Under the pieces are notes generated by a model, which had not been told where the DNA came from, ran no database searches, and was given only the letters and a program-made list of their open reading frames with translations. Below, in pieces: positions 18,089 to 26,372 of a stretch of DNA of 64,000 nt (position 1 is the first letter of the stretch; each line of letters starts with the position of its first letter). Made by a program: the position numbers and the translations under genes. The stretch is from Microcoleus vaginatus PCC 9802 (GTDB lineage: Bacteria > Cyanobacteriota > Cyanobacteriia > Cyanobacteriales > Microcoleaceae), in contig CP031740.1 of assembly GCA_022701275.1 (NCBI GenBank), forward strand, positions 1,809,001 through 1,873,000. The letters run 5' to 3'.

Positions 18089-19939
18089 CTACTTGGCAAC
18101 AACCGACAAACTACGAAGCCGATTAATTGCCGCCGCCAATTCAAACCGTCGAAACATGGCAAAATCCCCTTCAGGGAAAGGCGATAAAATATCCATCCCC
18201 TGCGCCTCAATATCTGCCATTACCAAATCTATGATTTCCGACAAAGTGCGTTTTCCGTCCATGTATTGCTGCTTAGCATAAACCATTGCCGCAGCGATCG
18301 CCCTTAACTGTCCGCTGTCCACAATTTGCTCAACAGCACCCAAATCAATCTCCTCATTTCCGAAAGCCAATTCATCAACATCTCGCACCTTCACCCGCAC
18401 ATCTCGCCGTCCCCGACTCGGATCTAAACTAGCAGGAATCGGCACTCTTTGAGTAATCTCACCAAAATTTTCTCCCCCTTCAGCAGCACGGCTAATCGAG
18501 TAATTTTTAGCAATTTCTTTAGCTTTTTCCGTCACATCATCTGCTTGAAAATTCTCCATTGCAATCACAGTATCCGCCACCTCAAAATAATCGCCACTTC
18601 CCCCCATGACTAAAATAGTCGATACGCCATAATCCGCATACAAATGTTTAACTTTATCAATAAACGGCGTAATCGGTTCCTTATCCTTAGCGATGAGTTC
18701 CTGCATTCGGTGATCGCGAATCATAAAATTCGTCGCCGCCGTATCCTCATCAACTAATAAAACAGGCACTAACTCCCCTTCTGAAATAGCGACTAATTGC
18801 GTCTCTAAAACAAAAGACTGAGCTTCTTCCTTCTTCCCTCTTCCCTCTTCCTTCTTCCCTCTTCCTTCTTCCTTCTTCCTTCTCCCCACTTCCAAAGCCT
18901 CAATAATATTAGCAGCTTGCGAGGTGCTACCGCTCGCATTCTCAGTATAAAATTGTGCAGTATCTCTACCTTGTGGCAAGTGGTTAATAAACGGCGAAAT
19001 ATCAACTCCCGCTACACTTCTCCCATCTTCCGCCCTAATTTTAACCGCCGCCGGATTAGCCACCACAAATTCCCTACCATCTCCGGGAATTCGGTTGTAA
19101 ACTCCCAACTCAATCGCCCTGAGTAAAGTTGATTTGCCGTGATAGCCGCCGCCAACAATCAAAGTAATGCCAGCGGGAATACCCATCCCGGAAATTAAAC
19201 CGCGATTCGGACAATTAAACTCAAATTTTAACGACGGCGGCGACTGAAAAGCCACAGCATTATTTAACAAAGGCCTGTTGTCAACACCGCTGCGGCGGGG
19301 TAAAATAGAACCGTCAGCAACAAACGCAACTAATCCGTTTTGAGCTAACTGCTGCCGCAGCCAGTCAGCATCTTCTACAGTTTCAACATGACGGCGACAT
19401 TCCGCAGCATTTAAGTGAGGATATTTGAGAGAACTGCTGACAATTTGCGGGATATCTTCGCACAGCATTTCAGCAGCTTGTCGCCCTAAGATACTGCGTC
19501 CGCCCGCTGGAAGTCCGACCGCAAATCGCAGTTCAACTCCTCCTAAATCTTCGATATCGGATGTATTTGAGGAAATGATAAATGCGGAAGTTCGCTCTAA
19601 AACTTCTTGTCCGAAGCGAGTCACTGCAATCATACCGCTTTTCCCAGTGCCGCGTTTGCTGCTGATGCTGTGGGCTGCTTGGTCAAACTGGCGAGTTAGG
19701 TAATCTCGCAAGGCTATTTCTCGACTGCGAGAATTGAAAAGTTCGCGGGGAATTTGAGCAATGTTTGGCGGAACTATGACTCTAAATTTACTGGGAGAAG
19801 CAAACGGATCTCCCTGCACGTAATCAATAATTAATGTGAATTCAGAAAAGTCGTAGTTACCTTGAATGTCTTTGTAGGCTTTGTAGCCTCGATTGTCTAG
19901 TTGCAGTAAATGCCGTTGCAGGGTTTCTTTGTTAGTCAT
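18089..19939 (-). CDS. ABC-class predicted ATPase (PF09818-like)
   Basis: 616 residues, matching the 'predicted ATPase of the ABC class' family. The N-terminal region is LQLDNRGYKAYKDIQGNYDF. The P-loop is GGGYHGKSTLLRAIELG and PVLLVDEDTAATNFMIRD is the Walker B region. Function is unknown; it is a soluble P-loop protein with no transporter partner. Residues from about 352 to 372 are a translated 7-nt tandem repeat (KKEEGRG units, 18823-18885) placed between the Walker motifs and absent from the expected family pattern. The start codon lies in an ATTAGTC-type repeat tract. Confidence 0.88.
   Translation of the reverse strand: MTNKETLQRHLLQLDNRGYKAYKDIQGNYDFSEFTLIIDYVQGDPFASPSKFRVIVPPNIAQIPRELFNSRSREIALRDYLTRQFDQAAHSISSKRGTGKSGMIAVTRFGQEVLERTSAFIISSNTSDIEDLGGVELRFAVGLPAGGRSILGRQAAEMLCEDIPQIVSSSLKYPHLNAAECRRHVETVEDADWLRQQLAQNGLVAFVADGSILPRRSGVDNRPLLNNAVAFQSPPSLKFEFNCPNRGLISGMGIPAGITLIVGGGYHGKSTLLRAIELGVYNRIPGDGREFVVANPAAVKIRAEDGRSVAGVDISPFINHLPQGRDTAQFYTENASGSTSQAANIIEALEVGRRKKEEGRGKKEEGRGKKEEAQSFVLETQLVAISEGELVPVLLVDEDTAATNFMIRDHRMQELIAKDKEPITPFIDKVKHLYADYGVSTILVMGGSGDYFEVADTVIAMENFQADDVTEKAKEIAKNYSISRAAEGGENFGEITQRVPIPASLDPSRGRRDVRVKVRDVDELAFGNEEIDLGAVEQIVDSGQLRAIAAAMVYAKQQYMDGKRTLSEIIDLVMADIEAQGMDILSPFPEGDFAMFRRFELAAAINRLRSLSVVAK
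18823..18885. repeat. GGAAGAA heptamer repeat inside a CDS
   Basis: About 63 bp of period-7 GGAAGAA/GGAAGAG on the minus strand, translated as Lys-Lys-Glu-Glu-Gly-Arg units. Seven nt times three is 21 nt, so each three repeats add seven codons and the frame stays open. Similar intergenic tracts lie at 28934-28972, 49816-49858 and 61044-61099. Confidence 0.85.
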
Positions 19940-20083
19940 TAGTCATTAGTCATTAGTTATTAGTTATTAGTGGGTGGTTGGCAGTATCAATAACAGTCAT
20001 CATGCCCAATGCCCCATGCCCGATGCCCCATCCCCAATTCCCAATTCCCCATGCTCAATTCCCAATTACTAATTACCTAATTC
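19931..20083. repeat. Heptamer repeats (ATTAGTC and CCCAATT/CCCCATG types)
   Basis: Between the ATPase start and the M28 peptidase stop lie two period-7 tracts, ATTAGTC-like (19931-19970) and GCCCCAT/CCCAATT-like (20001-20083). Such short tandemly repeated sequences are known in cyanobacterial intergenic DNA. No gene is present. Confidence 0.75.
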
Positions 20084-21109
20084 CAATAATTTAGCCACGG
20101 CATTAACAACAATTTGAGCAGAACCGGTGAAAAAAGGTCGATCGATAGTTGCTACTGTATCGCTAGATTGGTGATAGTGGGGCGATCGCAAATTTGCAGT
20201 ATCCGTCACCAACACAGCACCAATTCCTTTATACCAGAAAGGCGCGTGGTCGCTCCGCAAAACATCGGGAGTCAGCAACCCTTTCAGGGGAACCGGCAGC
20301 GCCACCACAGGGGGCAAATCCGCTTTTCCAGACTCCGCAAAACTTTTCAATAGCAGCGGATGTTCCGCATCCCCAATCACAGCGATAAACTCGCCTTTGT
20401 CGGGAGAAGTTACCCCCGATGCTTCTAGAAAAGGTTGCGCTGTCAATCCTTCGGGATATTGCTGGCATCCGGGCGTGCGGCAGGCATAACCTACCATATC
20501 TAGGACGATCGCTCCCTGCAAATTTTTTAACCGCGCGTCGCTCCCTGTAAATGCTAAACTGCCTAAAAGTCCGAGTTCTTCCCTGTCGAAAAATGCTACT
20601 TGCAATGTCCGAGGTGTGGGGCGAGAACCGAGCAATCTTGCTACTTCTAAAACTACTGCAACTCCCGTCGCATTGTCGTCAGCGCCTGGGGAGTTTGGTA
20701 CAGTATCGTAGTGTGCTGCCACTAAAATTGCACCGGCGTTTGAGTCAGTGCCTTTTCTCTCAGCGAAGACGTTGATTCCCCGATCGAACGGCTGCAAATC
20801 TGGGGAAAATCCTAATGTTTGCAGTTGTTTGGAAATGTAGTCTCTAGTAAAAGAGCGAGATCGTTCTCCATCGCGTTCTCCTGTTAAACTATCGACGTGT
20901 TTCCACAACCTGGACGGGTCAATTTGGGACTCAAAAAAATCCTTTTTTTCAGCAGGAAGGGGTAAGGAAGACGGGTTTTGGGAAGTGTGGATATTGCGAT
21001 CGATCCCTAATTCGGGTACACCCGACAACCGCTGCCACGAGTCAGAACGCCAACCCACAGCCGCCACCGCAACTAGAATAAATAGTGCTATCCAAATCAA
21101 TTTTTTCAT
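20069..21109 (-). CDS. M28 family zinc aminopeptidase-like exported protein
   Basis: About 346 residues from the preferred ATG at 21109, which begins MKKLIWIALFILVAVAAVGW, a signal peptide or anchor. The alternative start at 21148 only adds 13 poorly typical residues. The catalytic region shows VAAHYDTVPNSPGADDNATG (His and Asp zinc ligands), FFDREELGLLGS (catalytic Glu), VLDMVGY and, near the end, SDHAPFWYKGIGAVLVTDT with a further His ligand. It is probably a periplasmic or membrane-anchored metallopeptidase. The neighbours do not suggest a specific substrate. Confidence 0.93.
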   Translation of the reverse strand: MKKLIWIALFILVAVAAVGWRSDSWQRLSGVPELGIDRNIHTSQNPSSLPLPAEKKDFFESQIDPSRLWKHVDSLTGERDGERSRSFTRDYISKQLQTLGFSPDLQPFDRGINVFAERKGTDSNAGAILVAAHYDTVPNSPGADDNATGVAVVLEVARLLGSRPTPRTLQVAFFDREELGLLGSLAFTGSDARLKNLQGAIVLDMVGYACRTPGCQQYPEGLTAQPFLEASGVTSPDKGEFIAVIGDAEHPLLLKSFAESGKADLPPVVALPVPLKGLLTPDVLRSDHAPFWYKGIGAVLVTDTANLRSPHYHQSSDTVATIDRPFFTGSAQIVVNAVAKLLELGN

Positions 21110-21466
21110 CAGTAAGTCTATGTGAGATTTTAGACAGGGCTTACGCACTCCTCGCTCTCATCAAGCGTTTTTTTTAGCAGGAGAGAGGACTGCAACGAAG
21201 TCTTTTCGTACAACCCGGTTTATCTGTCTAGGACTGTTAGATTTTAGATTTTATCTTGATACCCGAGTTCACAATAAACCTGTTTCCAAAAATGAAAGTC
21301 AAAACTCTTAATATTAGCTATGATCGAGGTAGTTTTGTGCTTTTTTTCCCTACTAATAAACCAGGGAAAATTATTTTAATGTCGCCGCCCAATGTGTCTT
21401 GCTTATTGGAGTATTCGACGGCGACATTCACCTTACTAATTTACCTTTAACATTCACAACTCAAAA
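21110..21466. other. Intergenic, no gene seen
   Basis: About 350 bp between two minus-strand genes. A 64-codon plus frame at 21256-21450 has no recognisable features and no ribosome site, and I do not call it. Confidence 0.4.
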
Positions 21467-22045
21467 CTACTTTTTTTCCCACTCAATCTCCTTATTCTCC
21501 AAGATCAAGCCACTGCTGCTGGGAAAAGCATAAGGAATAGTTTTTGCAGAAAATTCAACTATTTGAGTTGGTTGTTGAAACCACTCGGAATAACTCGGGT
21601 TTAGTTGGTCGTACAGTGCTTTTAAAGCTTGAATTTCTGTCTCTAGCTGCGCTGCTGCTTGATTGATTCTGCGAGCTTGTGCTTGCAAGCGTTTTTCCCC
21701 GGTTTGAACGTTGTTTTCTACTTCTTGCCAGTGCTGTCCGGCCAGCAATTTGTCTAGTTCGCCTTGTTTGTAATTGAGTACAGCCTGTTTTTGTTCCAGT
21801 TGCTTTTCAATATTTTTAGTTTCTCGGTCAATCTCCTGGATTTGCTGCAACCACTGCTCCCCAAAAGCAGCAGTTTGCTGGTGGAACTCAGCAATGGCTT
21901 CAGGAGTATTATTTTTGGGAAAACTGACTGCCACTCGGCACTCAGAGCGCTGTACGCCAAGTTTTTCCCGCGACTCTTGCAGGGCGGTAACTTCTGCTTG
22001 CAGCGCGCGGACTTCTTTTTGGAGTTCTGGGATGGTCTGACTCAT
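21467..22045 (-). CDS. Coiled-coil hypothetical protein
   Basis: 192 residues, rich in Glu, Gln and Leu, with heptad-like spacing from about residue 5 to 145 (LQKEVRALQAEVTALQES, then KNIEKQLEQKQAVLNYKQ, then AAAQLETEIQALKALYDQL). The C-terminus is a short non-helical tail. No membrane segment or signal is seen. I do not recognise the family. Gln/Leu heptads indicate a cytosolic structural or adaptor protein, but function is unknown. It is bounded by non-coding DNA on both sides and is probably monocistronic. Confidence 0.7.
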   Translation of the reverse strand: MSQTIPELQKEVRALQAEVTALQESREKLGVQRSECRVAVSFPKNNTPEAIAEFHQQTAAFGEQWLQQIQEIDRETKNIEKQLEQKQAVLNYKQGELDKLLAGQHWQEVENNVQTGEKRLQAQARRINQAAAQLETEIQALKALYDQLNPSYSEWFQQPTQIVEFSAKTIPYAFPSSSGLILENKEIEWEKK

Positions 22046-22385
22046 GGGTTCAATTAGTGGACCTCTGGATCGATTTTAAGCTAATTGTTTATTTTTCTAA
22101 CAAATCCCGGTCGCCTCCTTGCGGGAATTATCTAATTTTAGCGCGCTCCCACCCGGTGTCTAGGCAGAATGGCGGATAATTTGTGGCACAATGGCTGATG
22201 ACACATTTTAAATTAAGATTAAAATTGTAATTACTCGTAAAGCTAAGTTATTAGCTGGGGACAATTTTATTTACAACTCCACCTCAACTAATGTTAGGTG
22301 GGTTTTCTTAGCGGAGAGCAAGTTATGCTAAAACTTTTAACATTTATTACAAAAAATAAGTTATTTAAAATTAGGAGCTAGAGAA
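22046..22385. other. Intergenic region with terminator-like hairpin
   Basis: About 340 bp. A hairpin followed by GTTTTCTT lies at 22279-22307 with no clear plus-strand gene before it, which leaves room for a short non-coding RNA from about 22200. The 3' end is the leader of the small ORF at 22386. Confidence 0.4.
22279..22307 (+). terminator. Rho-independent terminator-like hairpin
   Basis: CCACCT/AGGTGG plus AAC/GTT form a 9-bp stem with one bulged C and a TAAT loop, then GTTTTCTT. It points along the plus strand. Confidence 0.55.
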
Positions 22386-22643
22386 ATGAAAATAATTTTT
22401 CACTTAGTGGTGGGATATTTAGCGGTTGCTATTTTTCCTGTGGAATGTTGCATTAATCCAAAAATATTACAGACAAGTGTAGGGGATGGATCTGGCACGC
22501 GCCCTGTACAAGGAATTTTGGTGGGCTCTCAGAAACATAGCTATTTGCGATCGGCATCTCACCCCCTTAGTTCTGCAAGCGCCGCATTATTTTTGGATAA
22601 ATTATCCCAAATTGAGCCAGTAAAATTACCCACCTACAATTAA
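22386..22643 (+). CDS. Small putative exported protein
   Basis: 85 residues. AGGAG lies 8 nt before the ATG, a good ribosome site. The N-terminus MKIIFHLVVGYLAVAIFPVE is a hydrophobic signal-like segment. The rest has no known domain; two adjacent Cys lie at residues 21-22. No neighbouring gene overlaps. Coding status rests on the ribosome site and the signal only. It could be a leader or a chance frame. Confidence 0.4.
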   Translation: MKIIFHLVVGYLAVAIFPVECCINPKILQTSVGDGSGTRPVQGILVGSQKHSYLRSASHPLSSASAALFLDKLSQIEPVKLPTYN

Positions 22644-22775
22644 TTATATACAATCTCACGAAACTTCTAGAAAAGAACCTACTATTAGGTTAACAATAAT
22701 CTCTTATCGGGTTTTTATTTCTTTATTAATCTCATTATTGCTCAGGGTAAAACAGTAAATAGCTTATCCAAGACG

Positions 22776-25733
22776 ATGAGGTTAATCAAGCCGAAGTCTG
22801 AAACAGAGAATGACAAGCTACCACAAGGAGAAAAAGTGTTGCAGCCAAAAAAACAACAGGATATCTGGCATACTATTGCCCAAATGACGCAAGATTTGCA
22901 GCAAACTGCCGAATATGCCCTCGATATTTGCGAGGAAATGAACGTCTCAATAATTGCGACCACGCCGGGCGGTCATATCCTGTCGTTAAACCAAGCTACC
23001 TGTCAACTTTTGGGATACTCTAAAAAAGAGTTGTTAGGCCAACCAATAGACGGACTTTTTAAGAAAACTGAATCACCGCCACCCGAGTTAGAGTTAGCCA
23101 GTTTAACAGCCGAAGGTGCTGTCCGCAACGTCCAAAAAGTCTACATTTCTAAACAGCGAAAAAAAATAATTGTACTGCTTTCTATTTCAATTATTCGCGA
23201 CGATCAAGGCAAGGTCAGCGGCAAGTTATATATAGCACAAGATATTACTGATAGCAAGCGGGCTGAAAGAAATTTGCGGCGCAGTGAAAAAAAGTTTCGG
23301 CAACTGATAGAAACTGTGAATGCTGTGGCCTTTATCTATCACCGCCGACAGTTGCGCTATGTCAATGCTCAGACAGAAGCTCTGACAGGATATACTCGCG
23401 AAGAATTGCTAGCATTGGATTTATACGACTTAATCCATAGAGATTTTCTAGAAATAGTTAAAAACTGGGGTAAGTCTAGCCACGCGCGCTCAAGTGCCGG
23501 CTCAAAATATGAAGTAATAATTCTCACGAAAACCGGAGAAAGGCGCTGGATTGAAGCAACTGTAGATATTATCAAATTTGAGAGAAAAGCGTCAATATTA
23601 ATCACAGCTTTTGACATTAGCGATCGCAAATTAGCAGAGTTAGAACTAGAAACATCTTTTTCGTTGCTTCAAGCAACTATTGAATCTACTGCTGACGGTA
23701 TTCTGGCGGTTGACAGTACAGGAAAAGTTCTCACCTTTAACCGCAAGTTTGCCGAAATGTGGCAGTTGCCGGATTTCCTGCTCGATTCGAGAGATAACAA
23801 CCAAATTTGGGGGTTCGGAATCAACCAGTTAAAATACCCGGAAATATTTCTCAACCGCGCTAAAGAATTGTCCCATCGCCCCGCAGCAGAAAGTTACGAT
23901 ATCATAGAGTTTACAGATGGCAGAATCTTTGAGCGCTACTCGCTGCCGCAGCGCACCGGAGGCAAAATTACTGGTCGGGTATTCAGCTTTCGGGATGTAA
24001 CGGAACGGGTGCAATCCGAAGAAAAACTACGCAAAAGCGAAGAACGCTTTCACCTGCTGACGCGGGCGACAAATGATGCCGTATGGGATTTTGATTTGTT
24101 AAAAAATGAGTATTGGTTAAGCGAAGAATTTGAAAAAGTTTTTGGATACAAACTCAACGAAACTCAGACGATAGAATTAGAATCTTGGTGGCTCAATATT
24201 CATCCTGAAGAACGGGAAAGAGTGATGTTAAGCTTCAACGAAGCAATGAATTCAGACGCTCAATGTTGGTCGGAAGAATACAGCTTTCACCGTGCAGATG
24301 GCGGATATATTTTTGTGCTCGATCGCGGCTATATCATCCGTAATGAAAGTGGCAAAGCAGTAAGGGCTATCGGCACGATGATGGACATCACTCAGCGCAA
24401 GCAAGCTGAAGAAATTATTCGCTATCAAGCTGTTTATGACCAACTCACCGGTTTACCGAACCGAATACTTTTTAACGAGCGGCTGCTGGCGTCATTAAGA
24501 GAAGCTAAAAAAACCCAAAAAATGCTAGCAGTGATGTTTTTAGACTTGGACAGGTTCAAAAAGATTAATGATACACTAGGTCACGCTGCAGGCGATCGCC
24601 TGTTAGAAGGTTTTGCTGGACGCATCAGCGACACTTTGCGATCGACTGATACGGTTGCCCGCTGGGGAGGCGACGAATTTACCATACTGCTTTCCGATAT
24701 CAATTGCATAGAAGATGCAGTTAAAACAGCTCAAAGAATATTCAACAATTTAAAGCCAGCATTTAAACTAGAAGGACAACCCTTTCATGTTAGCAGCAGC
24801 ATCGGCATTGCCCTTTATCCAGATGATGGTGAAGATGCCGAAACTTTAGTCAAAAATGCCGATTCTGCCTTGTACCGGGCTAAAGAAATGGGAAGAAATA
24901 ACTATCAGTTATATACTTCAACAATTAATCCCCAATGCAGCCAGTTACTAACTATAGAACACAGGCTGCACGAGGCTTTAGAACAGGGAGAATTTGAGGT
25001 TTTCTACCAGCCAAAAGTCAACATTACTACTTGGAAAATTCAGGGCATGGAAGCCCTGCTGCGCTGGCAACATCCACAATTAGGTTTAGTTACTCCCGCT
25101 ACATTTATTCCGATCGCCGAAGAGAACGGACTAATTGTAGCTATTGGGGAATGGGTACTACAAACAGCCTGCACTCAAAATAAAGCTTGGCAGGATGCTT
25201 TGCAGCCAGATTTGCGGGTAGCAGTCAACGTTTCGGCTCGGCAGTTTCAGCAATTTAATTTATTAGAAATGGTAGCGAACTGCTTGGACAAAAGCGGTTT
25301 AGCACCCAAGTATTTAGAGTTAGAAATTACCGAGACTACAGCCATGCAAGATGTGGATTATACCACAAAAGTTCTCAGGGAGTTGCAGAATATGGGAGTG
25401 CAAATTGCGCTGGACGATTTCGGCACGGGTTATTGTTCTCTAAATTATCTCAAAAAGTTTCCCTTGAATATCTTAAAAATAGATAAATCCTTTGTCAGCG
25501 GATTGACGACTGATCCCTGCGAACGGGCGATTGCCAAGGCTGTAGCGACGCTGGGGCGAGATTTGAACTTGAGTGTGGTAGCCGAAGGAGTAGAAACTAA
25601 AGAGCAGTTGGAGTGTTTGCGCGAACTCCACTGTCAAGAAATTCAGGGTTATTATTTCAGCCCTGCCCTCTCGGCTGGTGAGGCTAGCAAAGTTTTGGGA
25701 AATTCTATGTTGAGGAAAGTGCAAATTGCTTAA
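22776..25733 (+). CDS. PAS-rich GGDEF/EAL protein (c-di-GMP synthesis/hydrolysis)
   Basis: 985 residues with no membrane segment. Four PAS-like sensor domains occupy about 55-160, 175-285, 297-410 and 425-540. The GGDEF domain (548-715) has an intact active site (RWGGDEF, 629-635) and an RSTD inhibitory-site motif at 622-625. The EAL domain (735-975) has MEALLRW, LEITETT and IALDDFGTGY, with all key acids present. The protein could both make and degrade c-di-GMP; the net direction cannot be read from sequence. Signals are probably sensed by the PAS domains. No two-component partner is adjacent. Confidence 0.95.
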   Translation: MRLIKPKSETENDKLPQGEKVLQPKKQQDIWHTIAQMTQDLQQTAEYALDICEEMNVSIIATTPGGHILSLNQATCQLLGYSKKELLGQPIDGLFKKTESPPPELELASLTAEGAVRNVQKVYISKQRKKIIVLLSISIIRDDQGKVSGKLYIAQDITDSKRAERNLRRSEKKFRQLIETVNAVAFIYHRRQLRYVNAQTEALTGYTREELLALDLYDLIHRDFLEIVKNWGKSSHARSSAGSKYEVIILTKTGERRWIEATVDIIKFERKASILITAFDISDRKLAELELETSFSLLQATIESTADGILAVDSTGKVLTFNRKFAEMWQLPDFLLDSRDNNQIWGFGINQLKYPEIFLNRAKELSHRPAAESYDIIEFTDGRIFERYSLPQRTGGKITGRVFSFRDVTERVQSEEKLRKSEERFHLLTRATNDAVWDFDLLKNEYWLSEEFEKVFGYKLNETQTIELESWWLNIHPEERERVMLSFNEAMNSDAQCWSEEYSFHRADGGYIFVLDRGYIIRNESGKAVRAIGTMMDITQRKQAEEIIRYQAVYDQLTGLPNRILFNERLLASLREAKKTQKMLAVMFLDLDRFKKINDTLGHAAGDRLLEGFAGRISDTLRSTDTVARWGGDEFTILLSDINCIEDAVKTAQRIFNNLKPAFKLEGQPFHVSSSIGIALYPDDGEDAETLVKNADSALYRAKEMGRNNYQLYTSTINPQCSQLLTIEHRLHEALEQGEFEVFYQPKVNITTWKIQGMEALLRWQHPQLGLVTPATFIPIAEENGLIVAIGEWVLQTACTQNKAWQDALQPDLRVAVNVSARQFQQFNLLEMVANCLDKSGLAPKYLELEITETTAMQDVDYTTKVLRELQNMGVQIALDDFGTGYCSLNYLKKFPLNILKIDKSFVSGLTTDPCERAIAKAVATLGRDLNLSVVAEGVETKEQLECLRELHCQEIQGYYFSPALSAGEASKVLGNSMLRKVQIA

Positions 25734-25770
25734 TTAGTCATTAGTCATTAGTCATTAGTTGTTAGTCATT
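25733..25770. repeat. ATTAGTC heptamer repeat
   Basis: Five or so period-7 units directly after the GGDEF/EAL stop, matching the tracts at 19931, 37753 and, in the complement, 48080 and 62363. Confidence 0.75.
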
Positions 25771-25900
25771 CCTCAGCGATCATCAGTCAATTGTAGGCTG
25801 CGTTATGTGCGGTTAAAGATTTATCTCTGGGTGAAAATAGTGAATCTGCGCGCCTCACCCACTAATAACTTTCAGGTGCTTCCTGTGCACGCGAAAGTTA

Positions 25901-26003
25901 TATAGCAATCCTAAATTATTTGTGAATTTCTTACTACCTCTCCTTACCAAGGGGAGGGTTGGGGTGGGGTAAAAAATTTACGACTCCTGCAAGGATTGCT
26001 ATA
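25901..26003. mobile_element. MITE-like element, copy 1 (103 bp)
   Basis: Terminal inverted repeats TATAGCAATCCT (25901-25912) and AGGATTGCTATA (25992-26003). The interior is non-coding, with GGGTTGGGGTGGGGTAAAAA. A second, inverted and interrupted copy lies at 56132-56381. TA-rich ends suggest TA targeting, so IS630-type mobilisation is possible. Confidence 0.75.
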
Positions 26004-26220
26004 GTTCTTGACCGCAAATCTTAGTCTCCCCACTTATTTTCCTGCGCTGCACCCCCAACATCATCACTGCTAGAGCGCTGTGGCGAGCCTAAGTTGTCCG
26101 AGAATTCGTTAAGATGCTTGCCCAAAGCGTGACACAGCGCTATTAAGTTGAGGGATGGTCAGCTCCGAGGCATCAAGTCCTCGCTCCCGCCACCGCAGTT
26201 AAAAGCTTAGCTGGGTTAGG

Positions 26221-26239
26221 GACACGGCACTGCAGTGTC
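26221..26239. repeat. GGACACGGC-type palindrome
   Basis: An imperfect palindrome GACACGGCACTGCAGTGTC upstream of glgP, related to 3739-3761 and 56842-56858. Confidence 0.5.
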
Positions 26240-26372
26240 ATTGCAGATAGTCCATACAGATCGTCGATCGCGATCGCCCCCGCTTGTTAAAACTTAAAAT
26301 AGTGTGCAGAATAACCCACTTGCGGCTAAAGACAGAGGAAAATATCGCTACTCCAACATAAAGGCTTTGTCT

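Larger units (their letters stand above)
25734..26372. other. Repeat-rich intergenic region before glgP
   Basis: About 600 bp with no gene. It holds a heptamer tract (25733-25770), a 103-bp MITE-like element (25901-26003) and a GACACGGC palindrome (26221-26239). The glgP promoter should lie within the last 150 bp. Confidence 0.5.

Noticed and set aside
20194..20468. Frames on both strands inside the M28 peptidase gene
   Set aside because: Shadows of the real peptidase frame.
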